15,768 nucleotides of DNA from Flavobacteriaceae bacterium. GTDB lineage: Bacteria > Bacteroidota > Bacteroidia > Flavobacteriales > Flavobacteriaceae. The notes beneath the pieces were generated by a model, which searched no databases, had not been told where the DNA came from, and saw only the letters and a program-made list of their open reading frames with translations. Positions 6,802 to 14,256 of this stretch are shown one piece after another (position 1 is the stretch's first letter; each line of letters starts with the position of its first letter). The position numbers and the translations under genes are program-made. The stretch lies in contig JAENXB010000042.1 of assembly GCA_016649785.1 (NCBI GenBank), positions 1 through 15,768 on the forward strand. The letters run 5' to 3'.

Positions 6802-7380
6802 TTATTTATCTGCATTCACAAAATCAGAAACCAAATTATAGGCCTCGTCCAATGCTTTTTGTAAGTCGTTATTTTCAATAATAAAGTCAAATTGGGGAGC
6901 CGTGGCAAGTTCTATGGAAGCTTTTGCAACCCGCATATTTATTTTATCTTCAGATTCGGTCTTGCGCTTTTTTAAGCGGATCTTTAATTCCTCGATGCTG
7001 GGAGGTTTGACAAATACAGCCAGGGTTTGCTCCGGATAAATGTGCTTAATATCCAGGCCGCCCACAACATCTATATCAAATATCACGTTTTTTCCGGAAG
7101 CCCAGATCCGATCGATTTCGGTTTTAAGCGTTCCGTAAAAATTATCCCGGTACACTTCTTCCCATTCCAAAAACTCATCGTTTTTTATTTTCTTCTTGAA
7201 ATCTTCCAGGGAGAGAAAATAATAATCTTTTCCATCTACTTCGTCTTCTCTTGGGGGTCTGGAAGCTGCCGAGATCGAGAAGTCCAGGTTCAACTCCGGT
7301 TTGGAGAGTAAGTATCTTACAATAGTGGTTTTTCCTGATCCTGAAGGTGCCGAGAATACAATTAGTTTACCGGTTTTCAT
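6802..7380 (-). CDS. gmk: guanylate kinase
   Basis: A 192-residue cytoplasmic kinase converting GMP and ATP to GDP and ADP. The P-loop is SAPSGSGKTT (10-19). GMP-binding features are SAASRPPR (37-44), Tyr53/Tyr54, the EWEEVYRDNFYGT segment (72-84) and the DID acidic motif (102-104). The lid region is rich in Lys and Arg (KIRLKKRKTESEDKINMR, 133-150). Length is near the usual 190-210. Its ATG ends the base before the yicC stop begins, so the two are tightly coupled, and nadD follows by 5 bp. This order is common in Bacteroidota from memory. Confidence 0.96.
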   Translation of the reverse strand: MKTGKLIVFSAPSGSGKTTIVRYLLSKPELNLDFSISAASRPPREDEVDGKDYYFLSLEDFKKKIKNDEFLEWEEVYRDNFYGTLKTEIDRIWASGKNVIFDIDVVGGLDIKHIYPEQTLAVFVKPPSIEELKIRLKKRKTESEDKINMRVAKASIELATAPQFDFIIENNDLQKALDEAYNLVSDFVNADK

Positions 7381-8238
7381 TTAAAGTACGTTTAAAAGTT
7401 GTTCTTTTATTTTTTCAAGTTCATCTTTCATTTGAACCACCAGTTGCTGCATCGGGAAAAAATTCGATTTGCTGCCAATAGTGTTGATTTCCCTACCCAT
7501 TTCCTGGGAGATAAACCCTAATTTCCTGCCGTTGGAATCTTCAGAGTCCAGTGCTTCTTTAAAATAATTCAGGTGATTGTCCAAACGCACCTTTTCTTCC
7601 GTAATATCAAATTTTTCAATGTAATAAACCAGTTCCTGCTCAAACCTGTTTTCATCTACTTTTTCTTTCAAATCGGCGACTCCTTTTGCCAATCGTTCCC
7701 TGACTCCCGCAATTCTTTCTGGATCCATGGCAATAATTTCTACAAGTAAATTTTCAATATTGGCAACCCGGAATTTCAAGTCCTTTTCAAGCGCATATCC
7801 TTCATCATACCTGAATTTGTTTATTTCCTCCAAAGCTTCAATAACAGCATCTTCAATAGAGGCAAATTCAGTTTCGTCTATTTCTTCCCGTTCAGTTTTC
7901 AGGACATCGGGCATACGCACTGCCATTTTCAGGAGTTCGGTTTCATCCCCATCCACGATCGCTCTTAATTGCTGGATGTATTTTTTAACCACTGCAGGAT
8001 TCACTGAAGCGGTGGTTTCTTCGCCTGTAATTTCAACATATAATGAAAAATCAACTTTTCCACGGGTGAGTGATTTGGCGAGGAGATTGCGTAAATGCAA
8101 TTCCTTTTCCCGATATTGTCCGGGGATCCTTGCGTTGAGGTCCAGACTTTTGCTGTTAAGCGATTTTATTTCTACTGTAATTTTCTTGGATGGAAGTTGC
8201 AAAAGGCTTTTTCCAAAACCGGTCATAGACTGAATCAT
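7381..8238 (-). CDS. yicC: YicC family endoribonuclease
   Basis: A 285-residue cytoplasmic protein. The N-terminus MIQSMTGFGKS is the family signature, and the C-terminal DUF1732 region has KLGFISQEMGREINTIGSKS followed by Lys/Glu-rich helices to the end (about 235-285). The middle is strongly acidic and helical. YicC from E. coli has been shown to be an RNA endonuclease acting in small-RNA turnover; that activity is taken here from the family. It is the first gene of the yicC-gmk-nadD unit, with a strong promoter 18 bp upstream of the start. ATG 8238 is preferred over the internal Met5, in line with the E. coli N-terminus. Confidence 0.92.
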   Translation of the reverse strand: MIQSMTGFGKSLLQLPSKKITVEIKSLNSKSLDLNARIPGQYREKELHLRNLLAKSLTRGKVDFSLYVEITGEETTASVNPAVVKKYIQQLRAIVDGDETELLKMAVRMPDVLKTEREEIDETEFASIEDAVIEALEEINKFRYDEGYALEKDLKFRVANIENLLVEIIAMDPERIAGVRERLAKGVADLKEKVDENRFEQELVYYIEKFDITEEKVRLDNHLNYFKEALDSEDSNGRKLGFISQEMGREINTIGSKSNFFPMQQLVVQMKDELEKIKEQLLNVL

Positions 8239-8260
8239 GCTTGATTTTTATAAGGTTGCG

Positions 8261-8290
8261 CAAAGATAAACAAATCTTCAGTAGGACAAA
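8261..8290 (-). promoter_or_regulatory. promoter of yicC-gmk-nadD
   Basis: Read on the minus strand, TTTG (8287-8290) is followed after 18 nt by TATCTTTG (8261-8268), a full match to the Bacteroidota housekeeping pattern TTTG-N18-21-TAnnTTTG. Transcription should start near 8255, leaving a leader of under 20 nt before the yicC ATG. Confidence 0.7.
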
Positions 8291-8312
8291 GAAACCGTGG
8301 GAAAGTCTGTTT

Positions 8313-9278
8313 TTATATAAATGATTCAATAAATTCCAATGCCCTTTCTTCGGTGTAGGTTTGTTTTTTATTCTGAAGAAATCCAACATGCCCTCCATGA
8401 TCCGGCATTTCCAGATAAAAATTCGGGTTGTTCTCAGCAATTGTTACCGGTGAAGACGAAGCTGAAAGGAAATTGTCATTCTTTGCATTGATGAGCAGGG
8501 TGGGAATGCTAATATTGGGGATAAACTGTAAAGCACTGCTTTTTTGGTAATAATCGATGGCATTTTCAAAACCATGAGCCTTGCTGGTGTAAAGATCATC
8601 TATTGAAAACAGGTTTTTGCAGGCTAAAATTTGTTGTTTTTGAAGGTTCTTCGGAAAATGTTTTTCACGGAGATATAATTGTTCTTTTAAATTTTTGACA
8701 AAGCGTTCGGAATAGATCCTGTTTTTGGGTTCTTCAAGTTTTTTAAGCGAAGCATGCAAATCGCAGGGAGCAGAAATGGCTACAGCCGCTTTTAGTTGGG
8801 CTGGAAGTTTATTTCCTTCGCCTAAATACTTCAGCAGTAAATTTCCTCCCAGGCTGAATCCGTTTAATGCGAGGCTGCTATACTGGTTTTTTGAAATGAT
8901 ATGTGAAATAACCAAATCCAGATCGGCACTCGCTCCTGCATTATAAGATTTGTATAACCTGTTGATCTCCCCGCTGCATCCCCTGAAATTGAGGGCGGCC
9001 ACGTCCCATCCTTTTTGGTTGAAATAGTGGGCAAGACCTAGAATGTAAGGGCGTTGTGCATTTCCTTCCAGGCCGTGCAAAATAATCAAAACCTTTTTTG
9101 AAGTGCCGGAAACAGAATAGCTCCAGTCCAGATCCAGAAAATCCCCATCCTGTAATTCCAGTCGTTCCCTGGTTTGTGCAACCGGGGGGACCCTCCGGAA
9201 CATGGCCGCGTAAATTGTTGAAATATGGTAATTTCTGAATAGAACCGGCGGGAAATATCTGTTTTTTAAGATTGGCAT
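8313..9278 (-). CDS. YheT-type alpha/beta hydrolase
   Basis: A 321-residue probable esterase or hydrolase, substrate unknown. With the start at ATG 9278 it begins MPILKNRYFPPVLFRN, typical of the YheT family. The oxyanion-side motif HGLEG is at 68-72, NFRGCSGE at 97-104, the nucleophile Ser142 in GFSLGGN, Asp268 in NAKNDNF and His297 in DHGGHVGF, so the triad is complete. The frame extends upstream only to a TTG at 9296, which adds MCNLDL and is less likely. No signal peptide; probably cytoplasmic or loosely membrane-associated. It runs in the same direction as yicC, but the yicC promoter lies between them. Confidence 0.9.
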   Translation of the reverse strand: MPILKNRYFPPVLFRNYHISTIYAAMFRRVPPVAQTRERLELQDGDFLDLDWSYSVSGTSKKVLIILHGLEGNAQRPYILGLAHYFNQKGWDVAALNFRGCSGEINRLYKSYNAGASADLDLVISHIISKNQYSSLALNGFSLGGNLLLKYLGEGNKLPAQLKAAVAISAPCDLHASLKKLEEPKNRIYSERFVKNLKEQLYLREKHFPKNLQKQQILACKNLFSIDDLYTSKAHGFENAIDYYQKSSALQFIPNISIPTLLINAKNDNFLSASSSPVTIAENNPNFYLEMPDHGGHVGFLQNKKQTYTEERALEFIESFI

Positions 9279-9360
9279 AAGATCCAAATTACACAATTTA
9301 TTGGAAGGCTTCGAAATTTAAATGAACAAAAAACTAATATGCGTGCATAATAATTATTTG

Positions 9361-9368
9361 TAATTTTG
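9361..9368 (+). promoter_or_regulatory. promoter -7 box of thioesterase gene
   Basis: TAATTTTG is a full match to TAnnTTTG, 15 bp before the ATG at 9384. It places the transcript start near 9374, so the mRNA has a leader of about 10 nt. It also argues against the in-frame TTG at 9366, which lies inside the box. No good upstream box is seen. Confidence 0.5.
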
Positions 9369-9383
9369 CGAAAATTGGAATTT

Positions 9384-9872
9384 ATGTACACAAAGGAATT
9401 TGATATAAGATGGAGTGATTTAGATGCAAACCGACATTTGGCAAATTCAGCATTTATCAATTTTATGAGCCATACCCGGATGGGATTTTTAATGGAAAAC
9501 GGTTTCGGGCAAAAAGAACTGGCCACTCACAATATTGGGCCGGTGGCATTTTATGAACACATCTACTATTTCCAGGAGGTTTTTGCGGGGAAACCGGTGA
9601 AGGTGAGCCTTCAGCTAAAAGGACTTTCTGAAGACGGAATGTATTTTGAATTTATCCATAATTTTTATGATCACAAAGGTCGCAATTTTGCGAGTTGTGA
9701 AATGATGGGCGGCTGGATCGATCTAAAAGCGCGAAAACTGGTTGGATTGCCTTCAGGATTGTATGAAAATTTAAACAATCTCACCCATACTGAAGATTTC
9801 AGGATACTTACCAGGGAAGATTCCAGGAAATTCGGAAGAAAACCTAAAGATCTTGAGGTGTACTCACTTTAG
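9384..9872 (+). CDS. acyl-CoA thioesterase, 4HBT hotdog fold
   Basis: A 162-residue soluble protein of the YbgC/FadM-like 4-hydroxybenzoyl-CoA thioesterase group, expected to hydrolyse an acyl-CoA or similar thioester. The N-terminal pattern FDIRWSDLDANRHLANSAFINFMSHTRMGFL (written in part) holds the Asp12/Asp14 pair where the catalytic acid lies and the long hotdog helix after it. The rest is beta-rich (VKVSLQLKGLS, YFEFIHNFY, ASCEMMGGWIDL). The C-terminal extension of about 40 residues is charged. The start chosen is ATG 9384 rather than TTG 9366. Its 3' end overlaps the convergent transporter gene by 29 bp. Substrate cannot be told from sequence. Confidence 0.88.
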   Translation: MYTKEFDIRWSDLDANRHLANSAFINFMSHTRMGFLMENGFGQKELATHNIGPVAFYEHIYYFQEVFAGKPVKVSLQLKGLSEDGMYFEFIHNFYDHKGRNFASCEMMGGWIDLKARKLVGLPSGLYENLNNLTHTEDFRILTREDSRKFGRKPKDLEVYSL

Positions 9873-10755
9873 GCTTCGGTTTTTTGGTAACCATATAAAC
9901 TCCTGAAAAGACCAATATTGCCGCGGTAATTTTCACGACATTAAGCGAATCGGCCCCTGTGCCAATTGCAAATGCAATCGCCACGAGGGGTTGAAGATAT
10001 ATAAAAGCGCTTAAGCCGGAAGCGGATAATTCCTTGAGCGCAAAGATGTTCAACAAATAGGTTAAAAAAGTTGTGCACACTACCACAAAACCAAATTTCC
10101 AAAGCGCGTGAACCGGTATGGCAGTCCATTCAACATCTAAAAATTCTGAAATGGAGATTGGGAAATTTACAATAACCCCAAATAAAAACAACCATTTCAT
10201 AAGTGTAAAGGGATGATACTTGGCGGTTAATGGTTTTACCATTATCAAATAGATGCCATAAAAAAGCGCATTCATGATCACAAATAGATTTCCCAGGGGA
10301 ATATTTGGTGCGTTCACGGTAGTTTGAGTGCTAAAAAACACAAGTGTCAATGCCCCGGCCAATCCAGTGATAATTCCGGCAGTTTTTAGCCATGTGATTC
10401 GTTCGTGGATCAAAAGGGCGGCCATCACCAGCACCAGGATGGGTGAAATAGTCATTATCACCGAACTATTTATAGGTGATGTCAAACTGAGGCCTTTAAA
10501 AAACACCAACATATTGATGGCCATTCCAAAAATGGTACAACCAATAATTCTGGGCCAGTCGGTGGTTGCTATTTTTTCTTTTGGCCCCCAAAAGCCAATC
10601 AGCCAAAACAAAATGGTAGCTCCCGTTACCCTCAGAAGTATAAATCCGAAAGGTTCAATATAAATGGGCATCAGGTCTTTTGCTATGGTATGATTTACAC
10701 CATAGATAGTACTCGCGCCGGTAGCGGCCAATATGGCCAACATTCGTTTACTCAT
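9844..10755 (-). CDS. EamA-type (DMT family) transporter
   Basis: A 303-residue integral inner-membrane protein. Two repeated EamA halves (about residues 5-140 and 155-290) each give five hydrophobic helices, ten in total. Marks of the family include an early TIYGVNHTIAK segment, ERITWLKTAGIITGLAGAL at the end of the first half, and LSASGLSAFIYLQPLVAIAFA in the second. The tail KKPKPKVSTPQDL is basic and cytoplasmic. The family exports or imports small metabolites such as amino acids or nucleobases; the substrate here is unknown. Its ATG overlaps the end of the ArsC-like gene by 8 bp, so they are translated together. The 3' end overlaps the thioesterase gene on the other strand. Confidence 0.9.
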   Translation of the reverse strand: MSKRMLAILAATGASTIYGVNHTIAKDLMPIYIEPFGFILLRVTGATILFWLIGFWGPKEKIATTDWPRIIGCTIFGMAINMLVFFKGLSLTSPINSSVIMTISPILVLVMAALLIHERITWLKTAGIITGLAGALTLVFFSTQTTVNAPNIPLGNLFVIMNALFYGIYLIMVKPLTAKYHPFTLMKWLFLFGVIVNFPISISEFLDVEWTAIPVHALWKFGFVVVCTTFLTYLLNIFALKELSASGLSAFIYLQPLVAIAFAIGTGADSLNVVKITAAILVFSGVYMVTKKPKPKVSTPQDL

Positions 10756-11101
10756 TAATAGATCTTTTGGCAGCCTCTACCGTTTTTTTTGCGTTGCCAA
10801 TAAAAATTTTGTCGTTATTGATGATCACGGGACGTTTCAAGAAAGTGTAATGTTCCAGGATCAATTTTTTATAGCGCTCTTCGCTTATGTCTTCATTTTT
10901 TAAATTCCGTTCCTTATACAATTGCGCCCTTTTGCTGAATAAGGCTTCATAACTCCCGGAAAGTTCCCGCATCTCATCCAGTTGTTCCCCGGTTATTGGC
11001 TCAGGTTTAATATCCTGAAGAATATAAGAAGTAGGAGCATCCAATTCTTTCAGGATCTTTTTACAAGTAGTGCAGGTGGAGAGATGATATATTTTCTTCA
11101 T
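10748..11101 (-). CDS. ArsC/Spx-like thioredoxin-fold protein
   Basis: A 117-residue cytoplasmic protein of the arsenate reductase (ArsC) family. The N-terminus has a thioredoxin-type CxxC, STCTTC with Cys10 and Cys13, the position seen in Spx. The central part is helical, and the C-terminal FLKRPVIINNDKIFIGN (written in part from 88) carries the conserved Arg-Pro of the family. Such proteins are often annotated as arsenate reductases, but a CxxC at this site and the absence of ars genes nearby mean a general redox or Spx-like role is just as likely. It overlaps the transporter start by 8 bp (ATGAGTAA), so the pair is translationally coupled. Confidence 0.88.
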   Translation of the reverse strand: MKKIYHLSTCTTCKKILKELDAPTSYILQDIKPEPITGEQLDEMRELSGSYEALFSKRAQLYKERNLKNEDISEERYKKLILEHYTFLKRPVIINNDKIFIGNAKKTVEAAKRSINE

Positions 11102-11141
11102 AACAGGATTTTTTTAAAAAAGGGAATTATTTGAAGCTGAA

Positions 11142-11168
11142 AGCTTAGGAGGTTAAAAACCTTTAGCT
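11142..11168 (-). terminator. possible hairpin between lipoprotein and ArsC-like genes
   Basis: AGCT and AGCT form the outer arms, and AGGTT/AACCT the inner stem around a short A loop. It lies just after the lipoprotein stop on the minus strand. The nearest T-run is about 20 nt further, so termination would be weak. It may instead be an mRNA processing or stability hairpin. Confidence 0.3.
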
Positions 11169-11172
11169 GCGT

Positions 11173-11925
11173 TTAAAGAATTTTAATAAATTCCTCAACA
11201 TCCTTTATCGGGATTTCCAATTGAATACCTCCTTCAGCATAGGAGGCAACTTCATAAGCATTGTACCTTAAAATGATCTTATTTTTTGAAAATCCAATGT
11301 TTTGTGGCAACTGAAAGCTGTCATTTTCAAAAAACAAACCAGTACTGTTTATGGGTTGATCTTCCGGAATGTCATTTTTCTGCCTGAAAAGTTTTTCGGC
11401 ATAACTTTTAAATTCATCTTCAAATATATCTTTGGCCCAAAGTTGATCTCCTGTTTTGGAATTAAAATTTAAATAACTCACGCTCGTATAGCCGTGCGCG
11501 CCCCCGGTAAAAAGGGCAAGGTCAAATTCAATGGAAATTAAATCGGGAGATCTGTGCGAAATCCTGCCTTCTACGGAAGCTTCCCAGGGAATATTATATT
11601 CAGGAAACTCCTTGGAGGAGGCTTCATAATCGTCAATAAATTTTTCTGATAAATCTTCCAGGTTACTAAAATTATTTTCCTCCTGATAATCTATTAATTG
11701 GATAATATGTTCCTCAATCTTACGGTTAATTTTTTTACTTCGGGTTTCGGATTCAAGAGCCCAGGGAATTTGAATACTTATAAAAGTACAGTTTTCTTCT
11801 TCGGGAATGCAATTTTCTTCTGAGACTTGCTCAATAGACAGAACTTCAAATTCCAATTCTTGTTCATCTTTTTTACATCCCACCAGCAACACAATGATTA
11901 TAAAGGGTAAAAGTAGCTTTTTCAC
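11173..11925 (-). CDS. DUF3298-type lipoprotein, possibly surface-exposed
   Basis: A 250-residue exported lipoprotein. The start codon is GTG, giving MKKLLLPFIIIVLLVGC: a basic start, a hydrophobic core and lipobox LVGC with Cys17. Residues after the cysteine are KKDEQELE, resembling the Lys plus acidic export signal (LES) that sends Bacteroidota lipoproteins to the cell surface. The mature part fits the DUF4163/DUF3298 arrangement: an N-terminal region to about 105, then a C-terminal domain with the hallmark LFTGGAHGYTS (138-148) and SYLNFNSKTGDQL. Domain function is unsettled; it also occurs in RsiV-type anti-sigma factors, where it binds lysozyme. Four extra Cys pairs are not present, only Cys39 and Cys46. 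It is followed by the ArsC-like gene 71 bp away. Confidence 0.85.
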   Translation of the reverse strand: MKKLLLPFIIIVLLVGCKKDEQELEFEVLSIEQVSEENCIPEEENCTFISIQIPWALESETRSKKINRKIEEHIIQLIDYQEENNFSNLEDLSEKFIDDYEASSKEFPEYNIPWEASVEGRISHRSPDLISIEFDLALFTGGAHGYTSVSYLNFNSKTGDQLWAKDIFEDEFKSYAEKLFRQKNDIPEDQPINSTGLFFENDSFQLPQNIGFSKNKIILRYNAYEVASYAEGGIQLEIPIKDVEEFIKIL

Positions 11926-11968
11926 AATAGCAAAACAGTGTTAAATTAGGGATAAAGGTACACGCTAT

Positions 11969-12000
11969 TTTGTCAATCCCCAATACGAGTAGTACATTTG
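11969..12000 (+). promoter_or_regulatory. promoter of the cystathionine synthase/lyase gene
   Basis: TTTG (11969-11972), 20 nt, then TACATTTG (11993-12000): an exact fit to the Bacteroidota promoter pattern. Transcription should start near 12007, leaving a leader of about 100 nt before the ATG at 12108. The same short region must also hold the promoter of the divergent lipoprotein gene. Confidence 0.72.
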
Positions 12001-12107
12001 CCCTTCATTATTTATTATAAAAGCCCGAAAGGGGAATTTATTTAAAAATGGCCGATCATACCTTTGATATTAAAGGATTTAAATATTGACTTATAAAACA
12101 TAAACCT
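12001..12107 (+). other. 100-nt leader of the PLP enzyme gene
   Basis: The leader contains a small CCC-GAAA-GGG hairpin with a GNRA loop (12024-12033), and CCCTT at its very start can pair with AAGGG (12029-12033) as an alternative. A 13-codon ORF (12048-12089, MADHTFDIKGFKY) follows; it is not rich in Met or Cys. I see no SAM riboswitch pattern and no T-run that would form an attenuator. It may be an ordinary untranslated leader. Confidence 0.3.
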
Positions 12108-13250
12108 ATGAAATTCAATACAAAAACGATACATGGAGGACAGCACAATGTGGATCCCGCATACGGAGCCGTAATGCCACCAATTTATCAAACCAGCACT
12201 TATAGCCAAACCACACCGGGAGGCCATAAAGGCTTTGAATATTCCAGAAGTGCAAACCCAACCAGGACAGCCCTGGAAAATGCTTTGGCCAGCATTGAAA
12301 ACGGTAAATTCGGACTTGCATTTGGATCAGGTCTTGCAGCTATTGACGCGGTGATGAAACTATTTAAACCCGGTGATGAAATTATTTCTACCAACGATTT
12401 GTATGGAGGTTCTTATCGTCTTTTTACCAAAATTTTTGAAGGTTTAGGGATCAAATTCCATTTTATTGGAATGCAGGATGCCGAAAAAATAGAGGCTCAT
12501 ATCAATAAAAATACAAAGCTTATTTGGGTTGAAACCCCTACAAACCCAATGATGAATATTATTGATATTGAAGCAGTTTCCAAAATAGCCAAAAAACATA
12601 AGGTGTTGCTCGCGGTAGATAATACGTTTGCCACAGCCTATTTGCAACAACCTTTGGATTTGGGTGCCGATATTGTAATGCACAGTGCTACCAAATATCT
12701 TGGCGGTCACAGTGATGTGGTAATGGGTTCTCTTGTGGTGGATAACCAGGAACTGGCGGATAAGTTATACTTTATACAAAATGCGAGTGGTGCGATTGCC
12801 GGCCCAATGGACAGTTTTCTTGTTTTGAGAGGAATCAAAACCTTGCATATAAGGATGCAGCGCCATTGTGAAAACGGTGAAAAAATCGCAAAATACCTGA
12901 AATCGCATCCTAAAGTGGATAAAGTGTACTGGCCGGGTTTTGAGGATCACCCAAATCACGATATCGCAAAAAAACAAATGACAGGTTTTGGAGGAATGAT
13001 CTCTTTTACTACTGCTGAAGGAACTGAAAAAAGCGCGGTTACTATTTTGGAAAAACTCAAGGTATTTACCCTTGCAGAATCACTGGGCGGAGTAGAATCT
13101 CTGGCCGGTCATCCCGCAAGTATGACCCACGCATCTATTCCGAAGGAAGAGCGCGAAAAAACCGGTGTGGTAGATTCCTTAATTCGGTTGAGTGTAGGAA
13201 TTGAAGATGATGAAGATTTAATTGAGGACTTAAAACAAGCTTTGGGTTAA
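12108..13250 (+). CDS. cystathionine gamma-synthase/gamma-lyase type PLP enzyme
   Basis: A 380-residue cytoplasmic enzyme of the Cys/Met metabolism PLP family, normal length. PLP phosphate ligands from the neighbouring subunit are Tyr45 and Arg47 (EYSRSANPT). The stacking Tyr99 is in DLYGG, Asp171 (AVDNTFAT) binds the pyridine nitrogen, and the Schiff-base Lys196 is in HSATKYLGGHSD. The C-terminal LAESLGGVESLAGHPASMTHA (337 on, written in part) is typical of the synthase/lyase branch with active-site Glu. It either joins cysteine to an activated homoserine to make cystathionine (metB) or splits cystathionine to cysteine (mccB/CTH). Sequence alone does not settle this; close flavobacterial proteins are usually named cystathionine gamma-synthase. 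It is a single gene with its own promoter and a strong terminator. Confidence 0.93.
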   Translation: MKFNTKTIHGGQHNVDPAYGAVMPPIYQTSTYSQTTPGGHKGFEYSRSANPTRTALENALASIENGKFGLAFGSGLAAIDAVMKLFKPGDEIISTNDLYGGSYRLFTKIFEGLGIKFHFIGMQDAEKIEAHINKNTKLIWVETPTNPMMNIIDIEAVSKIAKKHKVLLAVDNTFATAYLQQPLDLGADIVMHSATKYLGGHSDVVMGSLVVDNQELADKLYFIQNASGAIAGPMDSFLVLRGIKTLHIRMQRHCENGEKIAKYLKSHPKVDKVYWPGFEDHPNHDIAKKQMTGFGGMISFTTAEGTEKSAVTILEKLKVFTLAESLGGVESLAGHPASMTHASIPKEEREKTGVVDSLIRLSVGIEDDEDLIEDLKQALG

Positions 13251-13276
13251 AAGCACATAAATCTAATATATTTAAG

Positions 13277-13306
13277 GCTTCAGCATTACTGCTGAAGCTT
13301 TTTTTT
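13277..13306 (+). terminator. intrinsic terminator of the PLP enzyme gene
   Basis: A perfect 9-bp stem (GCTTCAGCA and TGCTGAAGC) with loop TTAC is followed by eight T. It lies 26 bp after the stop codon. It also lies just beyond the end of the convergent beta-barrel gene; with few T on the minus strand it acts mainly on plus-strand transcription. Confidence 0.92.
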
Positions 13307-13318
13307 GAACTATTCACT

Positions 13319-14104
13319 TTAATAATTGAGGTAATAGATATAGCCTACATTCATCCAGTAAACCCAGTCGTTCGACTTGTTTTGGGGATATTTTATTTTA
13401 TCGATATTTAATCCGTCTATCCAATCGCTATCATAATATTGCCATCGTGCTTCCATCGCCAGATCACTGGAACGACTAAGCCTGTAACGAATGCCAATAC
13501 TGGCTGCAATTGCCAGGGCAGAGCCATTTTCCAGGCTAATACCATCTGTAAATGTAGGGAAAACGTTGGCAGGATCGCTCAACGGCCCAAAATCTGAATA
13601 AGCATCGGGTTGGTAATTGACAAAATGAATCCCAAGACTTGCAAAAGGGGAAAACATATAGCCAAAAGACGTATAGTCACGAATGCTTATGGGATAATAT
13701 TCCAGATGTGTGCCAATTTCAAATGTTTGCGTTTCCCCGTGCATAGCCTGTAACAATTTTCCTCCAGCTGTATTTTTTGAAGCCACAGTCCCAAAATGCT
13801 CCAATTTTGTATAAAAATAATCTATTTCTGTTCGTATTTTAAAATGATCGTTAAAATATTTGTCGGAAGTATAGCAGTTGCACTCTGCTTTGTAGGCAAA
13901 ATTCATATAATGAACCAGGCCTATTCCAAACCCGGAGTTGTTTAGGTTATTTTCAACATCCCAGCGCTCCCCATAATCTGTAAAAAAGGAAGCCGGACCC
14001 ACCAATACTCCAATTTCGTGAGAAATTCCGAGTTGGGCAAAACTGCTTTCCGTTGTAAAGAGACAGAGCGATAAAATAAGTAAAACCAATCGGGATTTCC
14101 CCAT
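13319..14104 (-). CDS. outer-membrane beta-barrel candidate, THC0290_0291-like family
   Basis: A 261-residue exported protein. The start is ATG 14104 (MGKSRLVLLILSLCLF...SSFAQ): a signal peptide of about 22-24 residues. The frame runs on to a TTG at 14113, which only adds MWC. The mature part alternates aromatic and polar residues in beta-strand fashion (GFGIGLVHYMNFAYKAECNC, TEIDYFYTKLEHFG, FSPFASLGIHFVNYQ), with several Asp/Asn loops, and ends in YIYYLNY, an aromatic C-terminus typical of outer-membrane barrels. A CNC motif lies near residue 75. From memory it matches a conserved flavobacterial family named THC0290_0291, of unknown function. It converges on the PLP enzyme gene and has its own TAnnTTTG promoter box. 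Confidence 0.8.
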   Translation of the reverse strand: MGKSRLVLLILSLCLFTTESSFAQLGISHEIGVLVGPASFFTDYGERWDVENNLNNSGFGIGLVHYMNFAYKAECNCYTSDKYFNDHFKIRTEIDYFYTKLEHFGTVASKNTAGGKLLQAMHGETQTFEIGTHLEYYPISIRDYTSFGYMFSPFASLGIHFVNYQPDAYSDFGPLSDPANVFPTFTDGISLENGSALAIAASIGIRYRLSRSSDLAMEARWQYYDSDWIDGLNIDKIKYPQNKSNDWVYWMNVGYIYYLNY

Positions 14105-14124
14105 ACACCACAAGTTAATAGAAA

Positions 14125-14132
14125 CAAATATA
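14125..14132 (-). promoter_or_regulatory. promoter -7 box of the beta-barrel gene
   Basis: On the minus strand this reads TATATTTG, a full match to TAnnTTTG, 20 bp before the ATG at 14104. A TTGG (14148-14151) about 15 nt further up could be a poorly spaced upstream box. It supports ATG 14104 as the start. Confidence 0.5.
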
Positions 14133-14248
14133 TAAAATTGAAATTAACCAATTCAGAACAAATTCAGTATCTGAAAAAGGAAATTAAATACATGAATTTA
14201 TAATCAATGAAATAAGGTAAGAAGGGCGCGTACTTGTTATATTACTTT

Positions 14249-14256
14249 TATATTTG
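14249..14256 (+). promoter_or_regulatory. gdhA promoter -7 box
   Basis: TATATTTG matches TAnnTTTG fully, about 50 bp before the gdhA ATG. No upstream TTTG box is seen at the usual distance. The box lies within the left arm of the palindrome at 14250-14293. Confidence 0.45.

Noticed and set aside
9279..9296. Extended TTG start for the alpha/beta hydrolase
   Set aside because: The ATG at 9278 gives MPILKNRYFPP, which matches the usual YheT-type beginning; the six extra residues add nothing recognisable.
9366..9383. Extended TTG start for the thioesterase gene
   Set aside because: The TTG is inside a full-match -7 promoter box, and the ATG at 9384 gives the usual family N-terminus.
12001..12107. 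SAM riboswitch before the PLP enzyme gene
   Set aside because: At about 100 nt with only one 3-bp hairpin, it lacks the multi-helix junction and any expression platform.
14105..14113. Extended TTG start for the beta-barrel protein
   Set aside because: It adds only three residues before a good signal peptide, and the promoter box 20 bp from ATG 14104 fits better.
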